DNA of 64,000 nt from Martinezella tropici (GCA_000799755.1 JUHI01000004.1:1-64000), one strand, 5' to 3'; shown: positions 42,852 to 53,481, counted from the stretch's first letter. The notes: generated by a model from the letters alone, not told the origin. Numbers and translations: made by a program.

Positions 42852-42888
42852 GCGATCGCGCCGAACTTTCCGCGCGATCGCTTGTTGG
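42852..42888 (+). terminator. Hairpin after thioredoxin-TPR gene
   Basis: GCGATCGCGC/GCGCGATCGC, perfect 10 bp arms with a 10-base loop, followed by TTGTTGG. Weak T-tract, but place and stem fit a terminator. Confidence 0.6.
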
Positions 42889-43061
42889 TCTTCGGTATCC
42901 GGCAAGCGTATCGGCGTTTTCATTGAAAATGCTCTTGTGTTTTCGGCAGACGGGGCCACATTGTCGATGACGCGGCGCGAGAAGGGGCGATGACCGCGAT
43001 GTGTGTCGTTCCTGCGCGGCCCACGCGGCGCGTGGCGCGGCGATCCAGCGGGATGGAAGAG

Positions 43062-43721
43062 ATGCAAGTCGGTAATGCCAGATATCTGAAGCCGGGCGAC
43101 CTGCCCGAATCGGTCGTCGTTTTTCCGCTGTCCGGCGCGCTATTGTTGCCCGGAGCGCAACTCCCCCTCAATATTTTCGAGCCGCGCTATCTCGCCATGT
43201 TCGATGCGGCCATTGCCGGCAACCGGTTGATCGGCATGGTGCAGCCGGCGCTGGGCGAGCCGGCGGAATCGCCCAATCTGGCGCATGTCGGCTGCCTGGG
43301 GCGCATCACGTCCATCTCCGAAACCGGCGATGGACGCTACATTACCGCACTGACAGGCATATGCCGTTTCCGGCTGATGGAGGAAGTGACCGCTCATCAG
43401 CCCTATCGCACCTTCCGCATCACGCCGTTCATCTCCGATCTCAAATCCCATCACGAGGAGGGCACGGTCGATCGCCCGGCGCTGCTATCGGCCTTCCGTA
43501 GTTATCTCGAGGCCAACAAGCTCGAGGCGGACTGGGAAAGCGTCGAACGGGCCGACAACATGATGCTCGTCAATTCGCTGTCGATCATGGCGCCCTTCGA
43601 GCCGGCCGAGAAACAGGCCCTGCTGGAGGCGCCTGACCTGAAGACCCGCGCCGAAACCTTCATCGCCATCGTCAAGATCGTGCTTGCCGGCTCCGGCGAC
43701 ACCGATTCGCTGCTGCAGTAG
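43062..43721 (+). CDS. Lon N-terminal-domain (LON substrate-binding) protein
   Basis: 219 residues. Only the Lon N domain is present, without ATPase or protease: VVFPLSGALLLPGAQLPLNIFEPRYLAM is the characteristic start, with GCLGRITSISETGDGRY as the second block. Function in bacteria is not settled (proposed proteolysis adaptor). ATG at 43062 (MQVGNARYLKPGDLPE) fits close homologues from memory; ATG at 43053 is an option. Followed 9 bp later by a Trm112-type gene. Confidence 0.9.
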   Translation: MQVGNARYLKPGDLPESVVVFPLSGALLLPGAQLPLNIFEPRYLAMFDAAIAGNRLIGMVQPALGEPAESPNLAHVGCLGRITSISETGDGRYITALTGICRFRLMEEVTAHQPYRTFRITPFISDLKSHHEEGTVDRPALLSAFRSYLEANKLEADWESVERADNMMLVNSLSIMAPFEPAEKQALLEAPDLKTRAETFIAIVKIVLAGSGDTDSLLQ

Positions 43722-43730
43722 GAACTTCCC

Positions 43731-43919
43731 ATGGATGTCACGGTCAGCAAGGTGGACCCGAAACTGCTCGACTTGCTCGTCTGCCCGCTCACCAAGGGGC
43801 GGCTGAGCTACGACCGGGAAAAGAACGAACTGATCTCGGAAAAGGCGCGCCTTGCCTATCCGATCCGCGACGGCATTCCGATCATGCTGATCTCGGAAGC
43901 AAGACGTATCGAGGATTGA
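43731..43919 (+). CDS. Trm112-family zinc-ribbon-like protein
   Basis: 62 residues: [20 protein letters not shown] and [20 protein letters not shown] are the conserved halves. Only one of the usual Cys positions is seen (VCPLTKG), so zinc binding is likely lost, as is common in the YcaR type. Possibly supports SAM-methyltransferases. The ribosome site AGGA overlaps the previous stop. Confidence 0.9.
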   Translation: MDVTVSKVDPKLLDLLVCPLTKGRLSYDREKNELISEKARLAYPIRDGIPIMLISEARRIED

Positions 43920-43926
43920 GGTTGGT

Positions 43927-45177
43927 TCAGCTCTGTTGCGATGCGTGCTTCACTTGGCGATGCAGCAGCCAAAGACCAAGAAGCGTGCCATACGCAAAGA
44001 TCGAGATCGCCAGGGCCAGCCACAGGGCAGCGTGTGGACCGGCATAGGTCATGACGGCGGTAAATAATGGCGGCGCGGCGGCGTAGGAGAGATTGAGCGG
44101 CACGGCCAGTTGTGCCGATGCGCGGGCATAGATGCTAGCAGGGAAGATCTGCAGCGGCAGCGTGGCGCGGGTGACGGCGGTGATGCCGCTGGCGATGCCA
44201 TAGAGCGTCGCGAAAAGCATGGCGGCGGTGAAACTGCTGCTCAACAGAAGGACGGCGAAGCTCAGGGGAAACAAGGCAGAGCCGGCAAGACCGGTTGCAA
44301 AGCCCGACCAGCGCCGGCCACCGACAAAATCGACGGTTCGTCCCGCCCATCGCGCAACGCCTATGAACGCTGCTGCCGCCAGCGCACTGGCGTGATCGAG
44401 TCCCGCAGTTTCGAACAGGATGATGATCGTTAGGGCAAATCCCCAGGTTACGAAGCCATTGGCGGCAAAGCTCGCGGCCAGAAGTGTAAAGCTCGGTCTG
44501 TCGATGGCAGCAGGTTCTGCCATCGCCTTCATATCGGATTTTTCCTTGGGCTGGCGAGCAAGTATCCCCCAATGCAAAGGCGCGCAGACAAGCAGCATGA
44601 GGGTCGCAAAGACGAGTGTCGTCGTGCGCCAGCCCCATTGTGCCTGCAGAAGCTCCGTCAATGGCCAGATGATGGTCGATGTCAGCCCGCCGGCCAGGAT
44701 CAGCACGCCGAGCGCCCGATGCGTTTTCTCGCCGGCGATCTCGCTGACAGCGATCTGCGCGGGCGTCGTCAACATGCCGGCGCCGGCAAGGCCGAGAATG
44801 GTCCATGACAGTATGTAGGGCGCCGGACCATTGGCCAGGCCCATGACCAGCAGGCCGGCTGCGCCAAGGAATGATCCCAAAACCATCATCGGGCGGGCGC
44901 CGTGGCGCTCGAACACATCACTCAACGGCCAGGACACCATCGCCATGACGACAAGCATGACCGTCGGCCCGGCCATTATCATGGGCAGAGCCATGCCCAG
45001 CTCATCGGCCATGGCGGGGCCGGTCACCGCCGGCAGGTAGAAGGTTGCGCCCCAACCGATGAGCTGGGTCAGGGACAGGGCGGCAACGGCAAGAGCCGTG
45101 GACGAGCGGAATGGCATCCGGGCAACCGGCGCAAAAGGCGTGATCGGGCTGCGATAGCGATGTCCAGGGGGAGGCAT
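43927..45177 (-). CDS. MFS transporter
   Basis: 416 residues, 12 membrane helices, beginning with a basic tail and LTQLIGWGATFYLPAVTGPAMADELG (helix 1), with the MFS loop RHGARPMMVLGSFLGAAG after helix 2. Similar to the oxalate/formate-antiporter-like (YbfB/CynX) group. ATG at 45177 with AAAAGG at 6 bases. Divergent from a LysR gene over 239 bp holding a 22-bp-period repeat. Substrate unknown. Confidence 0.9.
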   Translation of the reverse strand: MPPPGHRYRSPITPFAPVARMPFRSSTALAVAALSLTQLIGWGATFYLPAVTGPAMADELGMALPMIMAGPTVMLVVMAMVSWPLSDVFERHGARPMMVLGSFLGAAGLLVMGLANGPAPYILSWTILGLAGAGMLTTPAQIAVSEIAGEKTHRALGVLILAGGLTSTIIWPLTELLQAQWGWRTTTLVFATLMLLVCAPLHWGILARQPKEKSDMKAMAEPAAIDRPSFTLLAASFAANGFVTWGFALTIIILFETAGLDHASALAAAAFIGVARWAGRTVDFVGGRRWSGFATGLAGSALFPLSFAVLLLSSSFTAAMLFATLYGIASGITAVTRATLPLQIFPASIYARASAQLAVPLNLSYAAAPPLFTAVMTYAGPHAALWLALAISIFAYGTLLGLWLLHRQVKHASQQS

Positions 45178-45261
45178 CAAAGACCTTTTGAGAGGGAGAA
45201 GTTTTTCGTTTCTGGCGGAACAAAGAAAGGGGCGCGCTCGACCGGACGAGGAATAAAAATA

Positions 45262-45296
45262 ATGCTACGCTCGGCAAATACTCATGCTACGGCTCG
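45262..45296. repeat. Direct repeat ATGCTACG(G)CTCG in divergent promoter region
   Basis: ATGCTACGCTCG starts at 45262 and ATGCTACGGCTCG at 45284, a 22 bp period, i.e. two helical turns. It lies in front of the MFS gene (85 bp upstream of its start) and 120 bp before the LysR gene. A LysR-type or other dimer could bind it. Confidence 0.5.
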
Positions 45297-45416
45297 ATTT
45301 TCCAAACGAGTCTGTTTAAGTATATGACCTGTGTTGAAGCGCTTTCCGTGTTTGCTTGTGCTTGATTTTTGCCCGCTGCTCAAACGAGGAATTTCAAGGG
45401 AGGTTGAGGAAAATTC

Positions 45417-46295
45417 ATGCAGGGAAAGCATCGTGTTTCTCTCAACGCCATCAGGGTTTTTTCGATCGTGGCCCGCACCGGGAGCCTGACGGCGGCCGGC
45501 GCCGAGCTCGGTGTGACCTCCGGCGCGGTCAGCCACCAGCTCAAAAAGCTTGAGGACGAGCTTGGGGTTAGCTTCTTCCATCGCGGCAACAACACCGTTT
45601 CGCTCAGCGATGTCGGGCGGCGCTTCTATCAGGAGGTGGCGCCGGCGATCGGGCTCATCGAACGCTCGGCCGATGCGCTTTATCGCGACGAGAACGAAAT
45701 CAGTGTCCATGCAACGACGTCGCTGGCGCTGCGCTGGCTCATCCCGTCGCTGGATCGTTTCCGCTCTCTATGTCCGCAGGTGCGTGTTCGCGTGGAAACG
45801 AGTTCCGCGCGCGGCTTCCCTGTTGTTCCCGACTCCGATGTCAGCATCCGTCATTTCCGGATAGGAGAGGCGGCCGACGGATGGGAATTTCTTGCGCGCG
45901 ATCTGCGTCGCCCGGTTATCTCTCCGAGCCTGCTGACAAAAGATGGCAGCGCTCATGAGATCGCCGTTGCCAATATACCCGCGCTTCAGTGCAGCGTGGG
46001 TAACTGGGACTGGCAGCTCTGGTGCGAGACGTTCGATATCTCGCTGGCGGACCTTTCTCTCGCCCATGCTTTCGATACGGACGACGCTGCTCTTCATGCC
46101 TGTGTTGCCGGTCTCGGCATGGTGCTCGCACCAACCATCCTCACCGGTAGAGAAGTGAAGTCGGGCGCCCTGGTGATCTTGCCCGGTTACGTGCCGGTTG
46201 AGACCGGGACCTATCGCTATCAACGTCGCTCGGAATCGCGAGCGGTCCGTCAATTCTGCCGCTGGATGGATGGTGAAATGCGGAACCTCGAATAG
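45417..46295 (+). CDS. LysR-family regulator, GcvA-like
   Basis: 292 residues. HTH at about 8-66: LNAIRVFSIVARTGSLTAAGAELGVTSGAVSHQLKKLEDELG. The effector domain includes TTSLALRWLIPSLDRFR and GVRL-type DVSIRHFR. The GcvA group often controls adjacent transporters or amino-acid genes. ATG at 45417 follows GAGGAAAATTC. Divergent from the MFS gene, which it probably controls. Confidence 0.92.
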   Translation: MQGKHRVSLNAIRVFSIVARTGSLTAAGAELGVTSGAVSHQLKKLEDELGVSFFHRGNNTVSLSDVGRRFYQEVAPAIGLIERSADALYRDENEISVHATTSLALRWLIPSLDRFRSLCPQVRVRVETSSARGFPVVPDSDVSIRHFRIGEAADGWEFLARDLRRPVISPSLLTKDGSAHEIAVANIPALQCSVGNWDWQLWCETFDISLADLSLAHAFDTDDAALHACVAGLGMVLAPTILTGREVKSGALVILPGYVPVETGTYRYQRRSESRAVRQFCRWMDGEMRNLE

Positions 46296-46393
46296 AGCTT
46301 CTGTCTCGGAGATTGGCGATGCAAGCAGCCGCGACGAAATCAGAGCGACAATAGATGCGACCGGCGTGTGGGACTCTCCTTCGATCCCGCCCT

Positions 46394-47608
46394 TCAAATC
46401 GCCTCGCCGGCAAGCAGGCGCGGATTGTGCTTCGCCGTCGTGCCGGCGGCCTGGCCGATGAAGAAGGATTTGAGGCTTGGCAGGCGGTCGACGATCCCTA
46501 GCCCGAAGTCGCGGGCGATGCGCAGCGGCGTGTTGTCGTTGGAGAAGAGCCGGTTTAGCACGTCGGTCGTCGCGCCCATGCGGAAGGTGTCGAAGCGGCG
46601 CCAGGTCTGGTAGCGCTCGAGCGTATTGATCGAGCCGATATCGAGGCCGAGGCGGTCGGCTTCGACGATGGTTTCGGCCAATGCCGCCACGTCCTTGAAG
46701 CCGAGATTGAGGCCTTGGCCCGAGATCGGGTGGATGCCGTGGGCGGCGTCGCCGGCGAGTGCAAAGCGCGGGGCAACGAAGTCGCGGGCGATCGTCAGGC
46801 CGAGCGGAAAGGCGCGGCGCTCGCCGATGGTGGTGAGCGCGCCGAGCTTGTGGCCGAAGCGGCGCTCCAATTCCTCTTCGAAGAGGAGATCGTCGGAGGC
46901 GACCAGCCGTTCGGCGTTGGACGTGCGCTCCGTCCAGACGAGGGAGGAGCGATTGTTCTTCAAGGGCAGGATGGCGAAGGGGCCGGAGGGCAGGAAATGC
47001 TCCTCGGCGCAGCCGCCATGCGGCCGCTCATGCTCGACTGTCACGACGATGCCGGATTGGCCGTAGTCCCAGTTGACGGTCTTGATGCCCGCCATGTCGC
47101 GCAGCTTCGAGCGCACGCCGTCGCAGGCGACGAGAAGCCGCGTTTCCAGCGTGCTGCCATCCGAAAGGGTGAGGGTTGTCTTATTGTCGTCGGTGACGAA
47201 GCCGGTGGCGCTGAGGCCATGCTTGATCGTGATGCCGAGGCGCTCGCAGGCACCGCGCAACGCGCCGACCATCGCGAGATTCGGCACCATATGCGCAAAA
47301 GGCTGGCCTTCGGCCACTTCGCCGTCGAAAGTCAGGAAGACGGGGCGCACGGGATCGCCGGTGCGCGAATCGGTGACGACCATGCGGGTGATCGGCTGAG
47401 CCTCCGGCGCGATCTCGTCCCATACGCCCAGGACTTCAAGCATCTTCGAGGCGGCCGCGATGATTGCCGATGCTCGCATGTCCTTCTTCCATACGGATTC
47501 CGGCGCGGCTTCGACGATCATGACGTCGAGATGCGGCGCTGCCTGCTTGACTGCGACCGCTGCGGCAAGACCCACATACCCGCCACCCACTACCAGCATG
47601 TCCAACAT
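46394..47608 (-). CDS. UbiH/Coq6-family FAD hydroxylase
   Basis: 404-residue flavoprotein monooxygenase probably hydroxylating the ubiquinone ring. N-terminal MLDMLVVGGGYVGLAAAVAVKQ binds FAD, the DG motif is VACDGVRSKLRDMAG, and the GD motif is FALAGDAAHGIHPISGQGLNLGFKD. ATG at 47608 follows AGGGAAGCGCT. Alphaproteobacterial UbiH, UbiL and UbiM act at different ring positions and cannot be told apart by eye. Divergent from tesB with about 80 bp between. Confidence 0.92.
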   Translation of the reverse strand: MLDMLVVGGGYVGLAAAVAVKQAAPHLDVMIVEAAPESVWKKDMRASAIIAAASKMLEVLGVWDEIAPEAQPITRMVVTDSRTGDPVRPVFLTFDGEVAEGQPFAHMVPNLAMVGALRGACERLGITIKHGLSATGFVTDDNKTTLTLSDGSTLETRLLVACDGVRSKLRDMAGIKTVNWDYGQSGIVVTVEHERPHGGCAEEHFLPSGPFAILPLKNNRSSLVWTERTSNAERLVASDDLLFEEELERRFGHKLGALTTIGERRAFPLGLTIARDFVAPRFALAGDAAHGIHPISGQGLNLGFKDVAALAETIVEADRLGLDIGSINTLERYQTWRRFDTFRMGATTDVLNRLFSNDNTPLRIARDFGLGIVDRLPSLKSFFIGQAAGTTAKHNPRLLAGEAI

Positions 47609-47691
47609 AGCGCTTCCCTGTGTCTTACTGTCACTTCCTGTTCTATATAGAGCATCCTGTTCGTGGTTCCTACCATTGGAGTTCAAGCAAA

Positions 47692-48576
47692 ATGTCGCGA
47701 GAGACCGAGAAACTCACCCCGATGGAAACCGTGCTTGCGACGCTTGATCTCGAAACCATTGAGATGAACCTGTTTCGCGGCAACAGCCCGCAGGTCGGTT
47801 GGCAGCGCGTCTTCGGCGGGCAGGTCATCGGCCAGGCGCTGATGGCGGCGCAGAGGACCGTCGACGGCGATCGTTTCGCGCATTCGCTGCATGCCTATTT
47901 CATGCTGCCGGGCGATCCTTCCGTGCCGATCCTCTATCAGGTCGACCGTCTGCGCGATGGTTCGAGTTTCAATACGCGGCGCGTGCTTGCGGTCCAGCAT
48001 GGCAAGGCGATCTTTGCGCTGACGGCTTCCTTCCAGATCGACGAGCCCGGTTTCGATCATCAGAGTGATATGCCTGCCGTGCCGATGCCGGAGGAATTGA
48101 TGGACGAGGAGCAGGTCAAACAGCGCTATCTCGCCCACGCGCCGGAAAACGTGCGCCGCTATTGGGAGCGCAAACGGGCGATCGAAATCAGGCCGGTCTC
48201 GATCGAGAGCTATTTCTCCCGCGCGCAGCCGAGCCAGCGGCAAAATATCTGGGTCCGCGTGACGGGACCGGTGCCGGATAGCAGGCTCTACCAGAATGCG
48301 GTGCTCGCCTATCTCTCCGACATGACGCTGCTCGATGTTTCCTTGAATGCGCACAGTACATCGGTTCTCGACCCCACCGTCCAGGTGGCGAGCCTCGACC
48401 ATGCCATGTGGTTCCATCGCCCGTTCAAGCTCGATGACTGGCTGCTCTACAGCCAGGAAAGCCCCAGTGCTTCGGGGGCGCGTGGGTTTACCCGCGGCAG
48501 CCTGTTTACGCGATCCGGTGTCCTGATTGCGTCGGTGGCGCAGGAGGGGCTGATTCGTAAAAAGGCAAATGATTAA
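47692..48576 (+). CDS. tesB: Acyl-CoA thioesterase II
   Basis: 294 residues with two hotdog folds. FGGQVIGQALMAAQRTV is the family-specific start; catalytic residues are in LDHAMWFHRPFKLDDWLLYS (Asp) and in the Thr/Gln cluster SPSASGARGFTRGSLFTRSG. It cleaves medium- and long-chain acyl-CoAs. ATG at 47692 is preceded by TGGAG. Its 3' side is followed by the glnK promoter region. Confidence 0.94.
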   Translation: MSRETEKLTPMETVLATLDLETIEMNLFRGNSPQVGWQRVFGGQVIGQALMAAQRTVDGDRFAHSLHAYFMLPGDPSVPILYQVDRLRDGSSFNTRRVLAVQHGKAIFALTASFQIDEPGFDHQSDMPAVPMPEELMDEEQVKQRYLAHAPENVRRYWERKRAIEIRPVSIESYFSRAQPSQRQNIWVRVTGPVPDSRLYQNAVLAYLSDMTLLDVSLNAHSTSVLDPTVQVASLDHAMWFHRPFKLDDWLLYSQESPSASGARGFTRGSLFTRSGVLIASVAQEGLIRKKAND

Positions 48577-48598
48577 ATAAATGGCAAACTTATAAATT

Positions 48599-48615
48599 TG
48601 CACTTTATTTGTGCG
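48599..48615. promoter_or_regulatory. Candidate NtrC enhancer site
   Basis: TGCACT-TTATT-TGTGCG is a 17 bp imperfect palindrome near the NtrC consensus TGCACC-N5-GGTGCA. It lies about 94 bp upstream of the sigma-54 promoter, a typical enhancer distance. Confidence 0.6.
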
Positions 48616-48699
48616 GCTCTCGCGACGAGAAATGCCGCTTTATTGGGTCTACTCAATAAATCTGTTTTATTTCAATACGTTAAAAATGTGTCACGAATC

Positions 48700-48715
48700 T
48701 GGCACGTCCTTTGAA
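48700..48715 (+). promoter_or_regulatory. Sigma-54 (RpoN) promoter of glnK-amtB
   Basis: TGGCACG-TCCT-TTGAA matches the -24/-12 consensus (TGGCACG-N4-TTGCA) with one change in the -12 box. It lies 87 bp before the glnK start codon. Confidence 0.82.
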
Positions 48716-48783
48716 TGTGTATAGCCAGTCGCTGCAGAAACACTCGTCGGCGGCAAGGAGAGTCGGCTCCGTGCCGAGGCTAA

Positions 48784-49140
<357 letters not shown>

Positions 49141-49167
49141 GACACGGCCGATCAGGGAGTTACTTGC

Positions 49168-50535
49168 ATGTCATTTTCCAAGCTTTCCTCCACCGTGACA
49201 CGGGTGGGCGCGCTTTCCGCGGCCCTGCTTGCGCCGGCGATCGCTTTCGCCCAGGACGCCGCCCCGGCTGCCGCCGCCGCGACCGCCGCTGCTCCGGTGC
49301 CGGACAAGGGCGATACCGCGTTCATGTTCATCTCCACCATTCTCGTGCTGTTCATGCTCGTGCCGGGCCTTGCGCTGTTCTACGGCGGTCTCGTCCGCTC
49401 GAAGAACATGCTCTCCGTGCTGATGCAGTGCACGATGATCGGCGCGGTCGTGATGCTGCTCTGGGTCATCTACGGCTATTCCTTCGCCTTCGGCGGCGGC
49501 ACCAGCCCCTATTGGGGCGGCACGGCGAAGATGTTCCTGTCGGGCGTCTCGACCTCGACGACGGCGGCAACCTTCTCCAAGGGTGTGGTCATTCCTGAAT
49601 TCATCTTCATGCTGTTCCAGATGACCTTTGCCGCCATCACGCCGGCACTCATCATCGGCGCCTTTGCAGAACGCATCAAGTTCGGCGCCGCCATCCTCTT
49701 CTGCGCGCTGTGGGCGACCTTCGTCTACTTCCCGATCGCGCACATGGTCTGGGATTCCAACGGCATGCTCTTCAAGATGGGCGCCCTCGACTTTGCGGGC
49801 GGCACCGTCGTTCACATCAATGCCGGTATCGCCGGCTTCGTCGGCGCCCTGCTCGTCGGCAAGCGCGTCGGCTTCGGCAAGGACATGATGGCTCCGCACT
49901 CCATGACGCTGACCATGGTCGGCGCGTCCATGCTCTGGGTCGGCTGGTTCGGCTTCAATGCCGGCTCGAACCTCGAAGCTTCCGGCGGCGCGATGCTCGC
50001 AACCGTGAACACCTTCGTCGCAACGGCTGCCGCCATCATCTCCTGGTCGCTCGTTGAGACCTTCACCCGCGGCAAGGCCTCCATGCTCGGCGGCGCTTCG
50101 GGCATGGTTGCCGGTCTGGTCGCCATCACGCCTGCCGCCGGTATCGCCGGTCCTATGGGCGCGATCGTCATGGGCCTCATCGTCTCCCCGCTCTGCTACT
50201 TCTTCGTCTCGGTCGTGAAGAACAAGTTCGGCTACGACGATACGGCCGACGTCTTCGGCGTCCACTGCATCGGCGGCATCTTTGGCGCCATCGCAACCGG
50301 CATCTTCGCCAGCGCTTCGCTCGGCGGCGTCGGCTATGCCGATGGCGTCACCATGAGCAGCCAGGTCGTGGTGCAGCTCACCGCCGTCGTCACGACAATC
50401 CTGTGGTGCGGCATCGGCTCGGCGATCCTCTACAAGATCGTTGACGTCATCATCGGCCTGCGCGTCGCTCCGGAAGCAGAGCGCGAAGGTCTCGACCTCG
50501 CCTCGCACGGCGAAGCCGCCTACCACAATTCCTGA
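49168..50535 (+). CDS. amtB: Ammonium transporter AmtB
   Basis: 455 residues with a cleavable signal peptide (LSAALLAPAIAFAQDA) and a low-complexity Ala-rich stretch, then 11 membrane helices. Signature blocks are FYGGLVRSKNML, the twin-His pore (MVWDSNGML..., AGGTVVHINAGIAG with His, VFGVHCIGGIFG with His) and MSAHSMTLT-like MAPHSMTLTMVGASMLWVGWFGFNAG. Cotranscribed with glnK after 27 bp. Followed by three hairpins, the last a terminator. Confidence 0.97.
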   Translation: MSFSKLSSTVTRVGALSAALLAPAIAFAQDAAPAAAAATAAAPVPDKGDTAFMFISTILVLFMLVPGLALFYGGLVRSKNMLSVLMQCTMIGAVVMLLWVIYGYSFAFGGGTSPYWGGTAKMFLSGVSTSTTAATFSKGVVIPEFIFMLFQMTFAAITPALIIGAFAERIKFGAAILFCALWATFVYFPIAHMVWDSNGMLFKMGALDFAGGTVVHINAGIAGFVGALLVGKRVGFGKDMMAPHSMTLTMVGASMLWVGWFGFNAGSNLEASGGAMLATVNTFVATAAAIISWSLVETFTRGKASMLGGASGMVAGLVAITPAAGIAGPMGAIVMGLIVSPLCYFFVSVVKNKFGYDDTADVFGVHCIGGIFGAIATGIFASASLGGVGYADGVTMSSQVVVQLTAVVTTILWCGIGSAILYKIVDVIIGLRVAPEAEREGLDLASHGEAAYHNS

Positions 50536-50544
50536 TCGGAGCTT

Positions 50545-50651
50545 GCGATGCCGGCGCAAAATGCCCGGCATCGCTCAACATCCCGTCGCGTCCTGTTTCA
50601 TCGCAAACAGGACGCCCTTGGCCCGGACTTCGGTTCGGGCCCTTTTCTTTT
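50545..50651 (+). terminator. Three successive hairpins after amtB; last is a Rho-independent terminator
   Basis: Perfect 10 bp stem GCGATGCCGG/CCGGCATCGC (50545-50574), perfect 11 bp stem GCGTCCTGTTT/AAACAGGACGC (50588-50615), then GGCCCG/CGGGCC (50620-50641) followed by CTTTTCTTTT. Only the last has a U-tract. Confidence 0.8.
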
Positions 50652-50808
50652 GTGCAACGATATCCCGCTTCCAAAGCCTGCAATCCCTGGGCTTGGCATG
50701 GATGGTTAACATGCCATTAACCCTCCTCTGATTAGGTAGGTCTAACCTGCCGGCGAGTGGGCATAGACCGATTCGCTTGCGCTTTGGACAGGAACGGGGC
50801 TGGATATC

Positions 50809-53481
50809 ATGGGCAGAAGCAATTCGGCGGCGTTGAGCGGTCGCCCCGACCGTTTATCGCTTTCGAGCGTGGTTTGGCGTCAGGTCAAGGGCCTGGCGGG
50901 CTTTGCGATACTGTTCCTGCTGGCGCTCGCCGTAGCGGCGCTGGCGACCTGGAACGTCATGGACCCCAGCTACTCCTACGCAACCGCCAATGCGCCCACC
51001 AACCTGCTCGGCTTTCCGGGCGCCGCCTTTGCCGACATCCTGATGCAGTCGCTCGGCCTTGCCTCGGTTCTGGCGATGCTGCCCATTGCCGCCTGGGCCC
51101 TGGCGTTCATCACCAATCGAAAGCTTCATCGGGTGCCATCGCGCCTCGGCGCCTGGATCGGCGGCTGTATCGTTGCGGCCGGTTCCATCGCCTGCTTCCC
51201 GGCGCCGCCGACCTGGCCGATCCCGAACGGCATCGGCGGCGTTGTCGGCGATCTCCTCCTGCGCCTTCCGGCCCTCTTCATCGGCACCTATCCGAGCGGC
51301 GTGGTTGCTATTGTCATCGGTTCGATCCTCGCCGTTCCGGCCGCCTGGCTCATGCTTTTTGCCTCCGGCGTCATCGGCGAAAACCTCGTTGACGACGAAG
51401 AGGATGAGGACGACTACGAGGAAACCCGCAGCCGTGCCCGCCGGGTGGGCGATGTGGACGAGGATGACGACCGGGGCAGCTTCCTCGGCAATTTCATGGC
51501 CTTCGGTGCCGTCATGCATGCCTGGTACAACACGCAGGCACGTCTTCGCCGGCTGTTCGGCATGGGTCCGCGCAAGCGCCGCGACCATGCCTTTGACGCG
51601 CCCTATGATTTCAACGACGACGAATTCGGTACCCTGAACGAGCCGGTGCGTGCAAAGGCACCCATGGCTCGTGGCGACCGCCTCGATCCATCCATGGATG
51701 GCCCGGCTGCGCGCCGCGTCGTGTCCGCGCCCTCGATCAGCCTCGGAGACGACGAGGATGAGGACGAAGACGCGCTCTATGATCGCGATCCGCGCCGCCC
51801 GGCCGATATCTTGCCCGACGACGAGGACGAGGATTGGCCGCTCGCCCCGGCTACGCCGAAGGGTGCGGCCGCCGGCCATCGCGTCACTCCCGCCGCACCG
51901 CGCCCGAAGCCGGGTGCGCGGGCGGAACGCGAGGCACAGACCTCCTTCATCCGTCCCTATGGCTTCCAGCTTCCCGCCGTCCACCTGCTTGCAGAACCCA
52001 AGACCATTACCCGCGATGCGACGCTCTCGGCCGATGCGCTGGAGCAGAATGCCCGCATGCTCGAAGGCGTGCTCGAGGATTTCGGCGTCAAGGGCGAGAT
52101 CATCCATGTCCGCCCCGGCCCGGTCGTCACGCTTTACGAGCTTGAGCCGGCGCCCGGCATCAAATCGTCCCGCGTCATCGGTCTTGCCGATGATATCGCC
52201 CGCTCGATGAGCGCGATCGCCGCCCGCGTCGCGGTCGTGCCCGGCCGCAACGCCATCGGCATCGAACTGCCGAATTCGACGCGCGAAACGGTCTATCTGC
52301 GCGAGCTCATCGCCAGCCGCGATTTCGAGACGTCCAAGGCCAAGCTCGCCATGTCGCTCGGCAAGACGATCGGCGGCGAGCCCGTCATCGCCGATCTCGC
52401 CAAGATGCCGCATCTGCTCGTCGCAGGTACGACTGGTTCGGGTAAGTCCGTCGCCATCAACACGATGATCCTGTCGCTGCTCTATCGCATGACGCCGGAA
52501 CAGTGCCGCCTGATCATGATCGATCCGAAGATGCTGGAACTCTCCGTCTATGACGGTATCCCGCATCTCCTGTCGCCTGTCGTTACCGATCCGAAGAAGG
52601 CTGTGGTCGCGCTCAAATGGACCGTCCGCGAGATGGAAGAGCGCTACAAGAAGATGTCGAAGATCGGTGTGCGCAACATCGACGGCTTCAATACCCGCGT
52701 TGAACAGGCCGTCGCCAAGGGCGAAGCGATCAGCCGTACCGTGCAGACCGGTTTCGACCGACACACCGGCGAGGCGATCTACGAGACGGAAGAGTTCGAC
52801 CTAAAGCCGATGCCCTATATCGTTGTCATCATCGACGAAATGGCCGACCTGATGATGGTCGCCGGCAAGGATATCGAGGGCGCGGTGCAGCGTCTGGCAC
52901 AGATGGCACGCGCGGCCGGCATCCACGTCATCATGGCGACGCAGCGTCCCTCGGTCGACGTCATTACCGGCACGATCAAGGCGAACTTCCCGACGCGCAT
53001 CTCCTTCCAGGTGACGTCGAAGATCGACAGCCGCACCATCCTCGGCGAGCAGGGTGCCGAACAGCTTCTCGGCATGGGCGACATGCTCTACATGGCCGGC
53101 GGCGGGCGCATCCAGCGCGTTCATGGTCCCTTCGTCTCCGACGGCGAAGTCGAGGATATCGTCGCCTATCTGAAGACGCAGGGCGCGCCGCAATATCTCG
53201 ATGCGATCACCGCCGACGATGAGGATGACGAAGACGGCCATGGTCCGGCGGGCACCGCCAATCTTTCCGATTCAGAAGATCCTTACGACCAGGCGGTTGC
53301 GATCGTCCTGCGCGACGGCAAGGCCTCGACTTCCTACATCCAGCGCCGGCTCGGCATCGGCTACAACCGCGCGGCCTCGCTGATCGAGCGCATGGAGCAG
53401 GAAGGGCTGATCGGCCCGGCCAACCATGCCGGCAAGCGCGAAATCCTCGTTCCCACCGAAGCCGATATACTGGATCGCTGA
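50809..53481 (+). CDS. ftsK: DNA translocase FtsK
   Basis: 890-residue septal motor that clears chromosome termini and triggers XerCD. Four N-terminal membrane helices (about 24-200), then an acidic linker ([22 protein letters not shown]), then the motor with Walker A GTTGSGKS and Walker [11 protein letters not shown], and the C-terminal gamma winged helix ([40 protein letters not shown]) that reads KOPS sites. Length is usual for alphaproteobacteria. ATG at 50809. Confidence 0.97.
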   Translation: MGRSNSAALSGRPDRLSLSSVVWRQVKGLAGFAILFLLALAVAALATWNVMDPSYSYATANAPTNLLGFPGAAFADILMQSLGLASVLAMLPIAAWALAFITNRKLHRVPSRLGAWIGGCIVAAGSIACFPAPPTWPIPNGIGGVVGDLLLRLPALFIGTYPSGVVAIVIGSILAVPAAWLMLFASGVIGENLVDDEEDEDDYEETRSRARRVGDVDEDDDRGSFLGNFMAFGAVMHAWYNTQARLRRLFGMGPRKRRDHAFDAPYDFNDDEFGTLNEPVRAKAPMARGDRLDPSMDGPAARRVVSAPSISLGDDEDEDEDALYDRDPRRPADILPDDEDEDWPLAPATPKGAAAGHRVTPAAPRPKPGARAEREAQTSFIRPYGFQLPAVHLLAEPKTITRDATLSADALEQNARMLEGVLEDFGVKGEIIHVRPGPVVTLYELEPAPGIKSSRVIGLADDIARSMSAIAARVAVVPGRNAIGIELPNSTRETVYLRELIASRDFETSKAKLAMSLGKTIGGEPVIADLAKMPHLLVAGTTGSGKSVAINTMILSLLYRMTPEQCRLIMIDPKMLELSVYDGIPHLLSPVVTDPKKAVVALKWTVREMEERYKKMSKIGVRNIDGFNTRVEQAVAKGEAISRTVQTGFDRHTGEAIYETEEFDLKPMPYIVVIIDEMADLMMVAGKDIEGAVQRLAQMARAAGIHVIMATQRPSVDVITGTIKANFPTRISFQVTSKIDSRTILGEQGAEQLLGMGDMLYMAGGGRIQRVHGPFVSDGEVEDIVAYLKTQGAPQYLDAITADDEDDEDGHGPAGTANLSDSEDPYDQAVAIVLRDGKASTSYIQRRLGIGYNRAASLIERMEQEGLIGPANHAGKREILVPTEADILDR

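Noticed and set aside
49171..50571. 466-codon minus-strand frame opposite amtB
   Set aside because: Highly repetitive His/Asp/Arg/Gly product over a certain amtB gene; antisense artefact.
50854..52764. 636-codon minus-strand frame opposite ftsK
   Set aside because: Antisense of a conserved essential gene, with no ribosome site and no domain resemblance.
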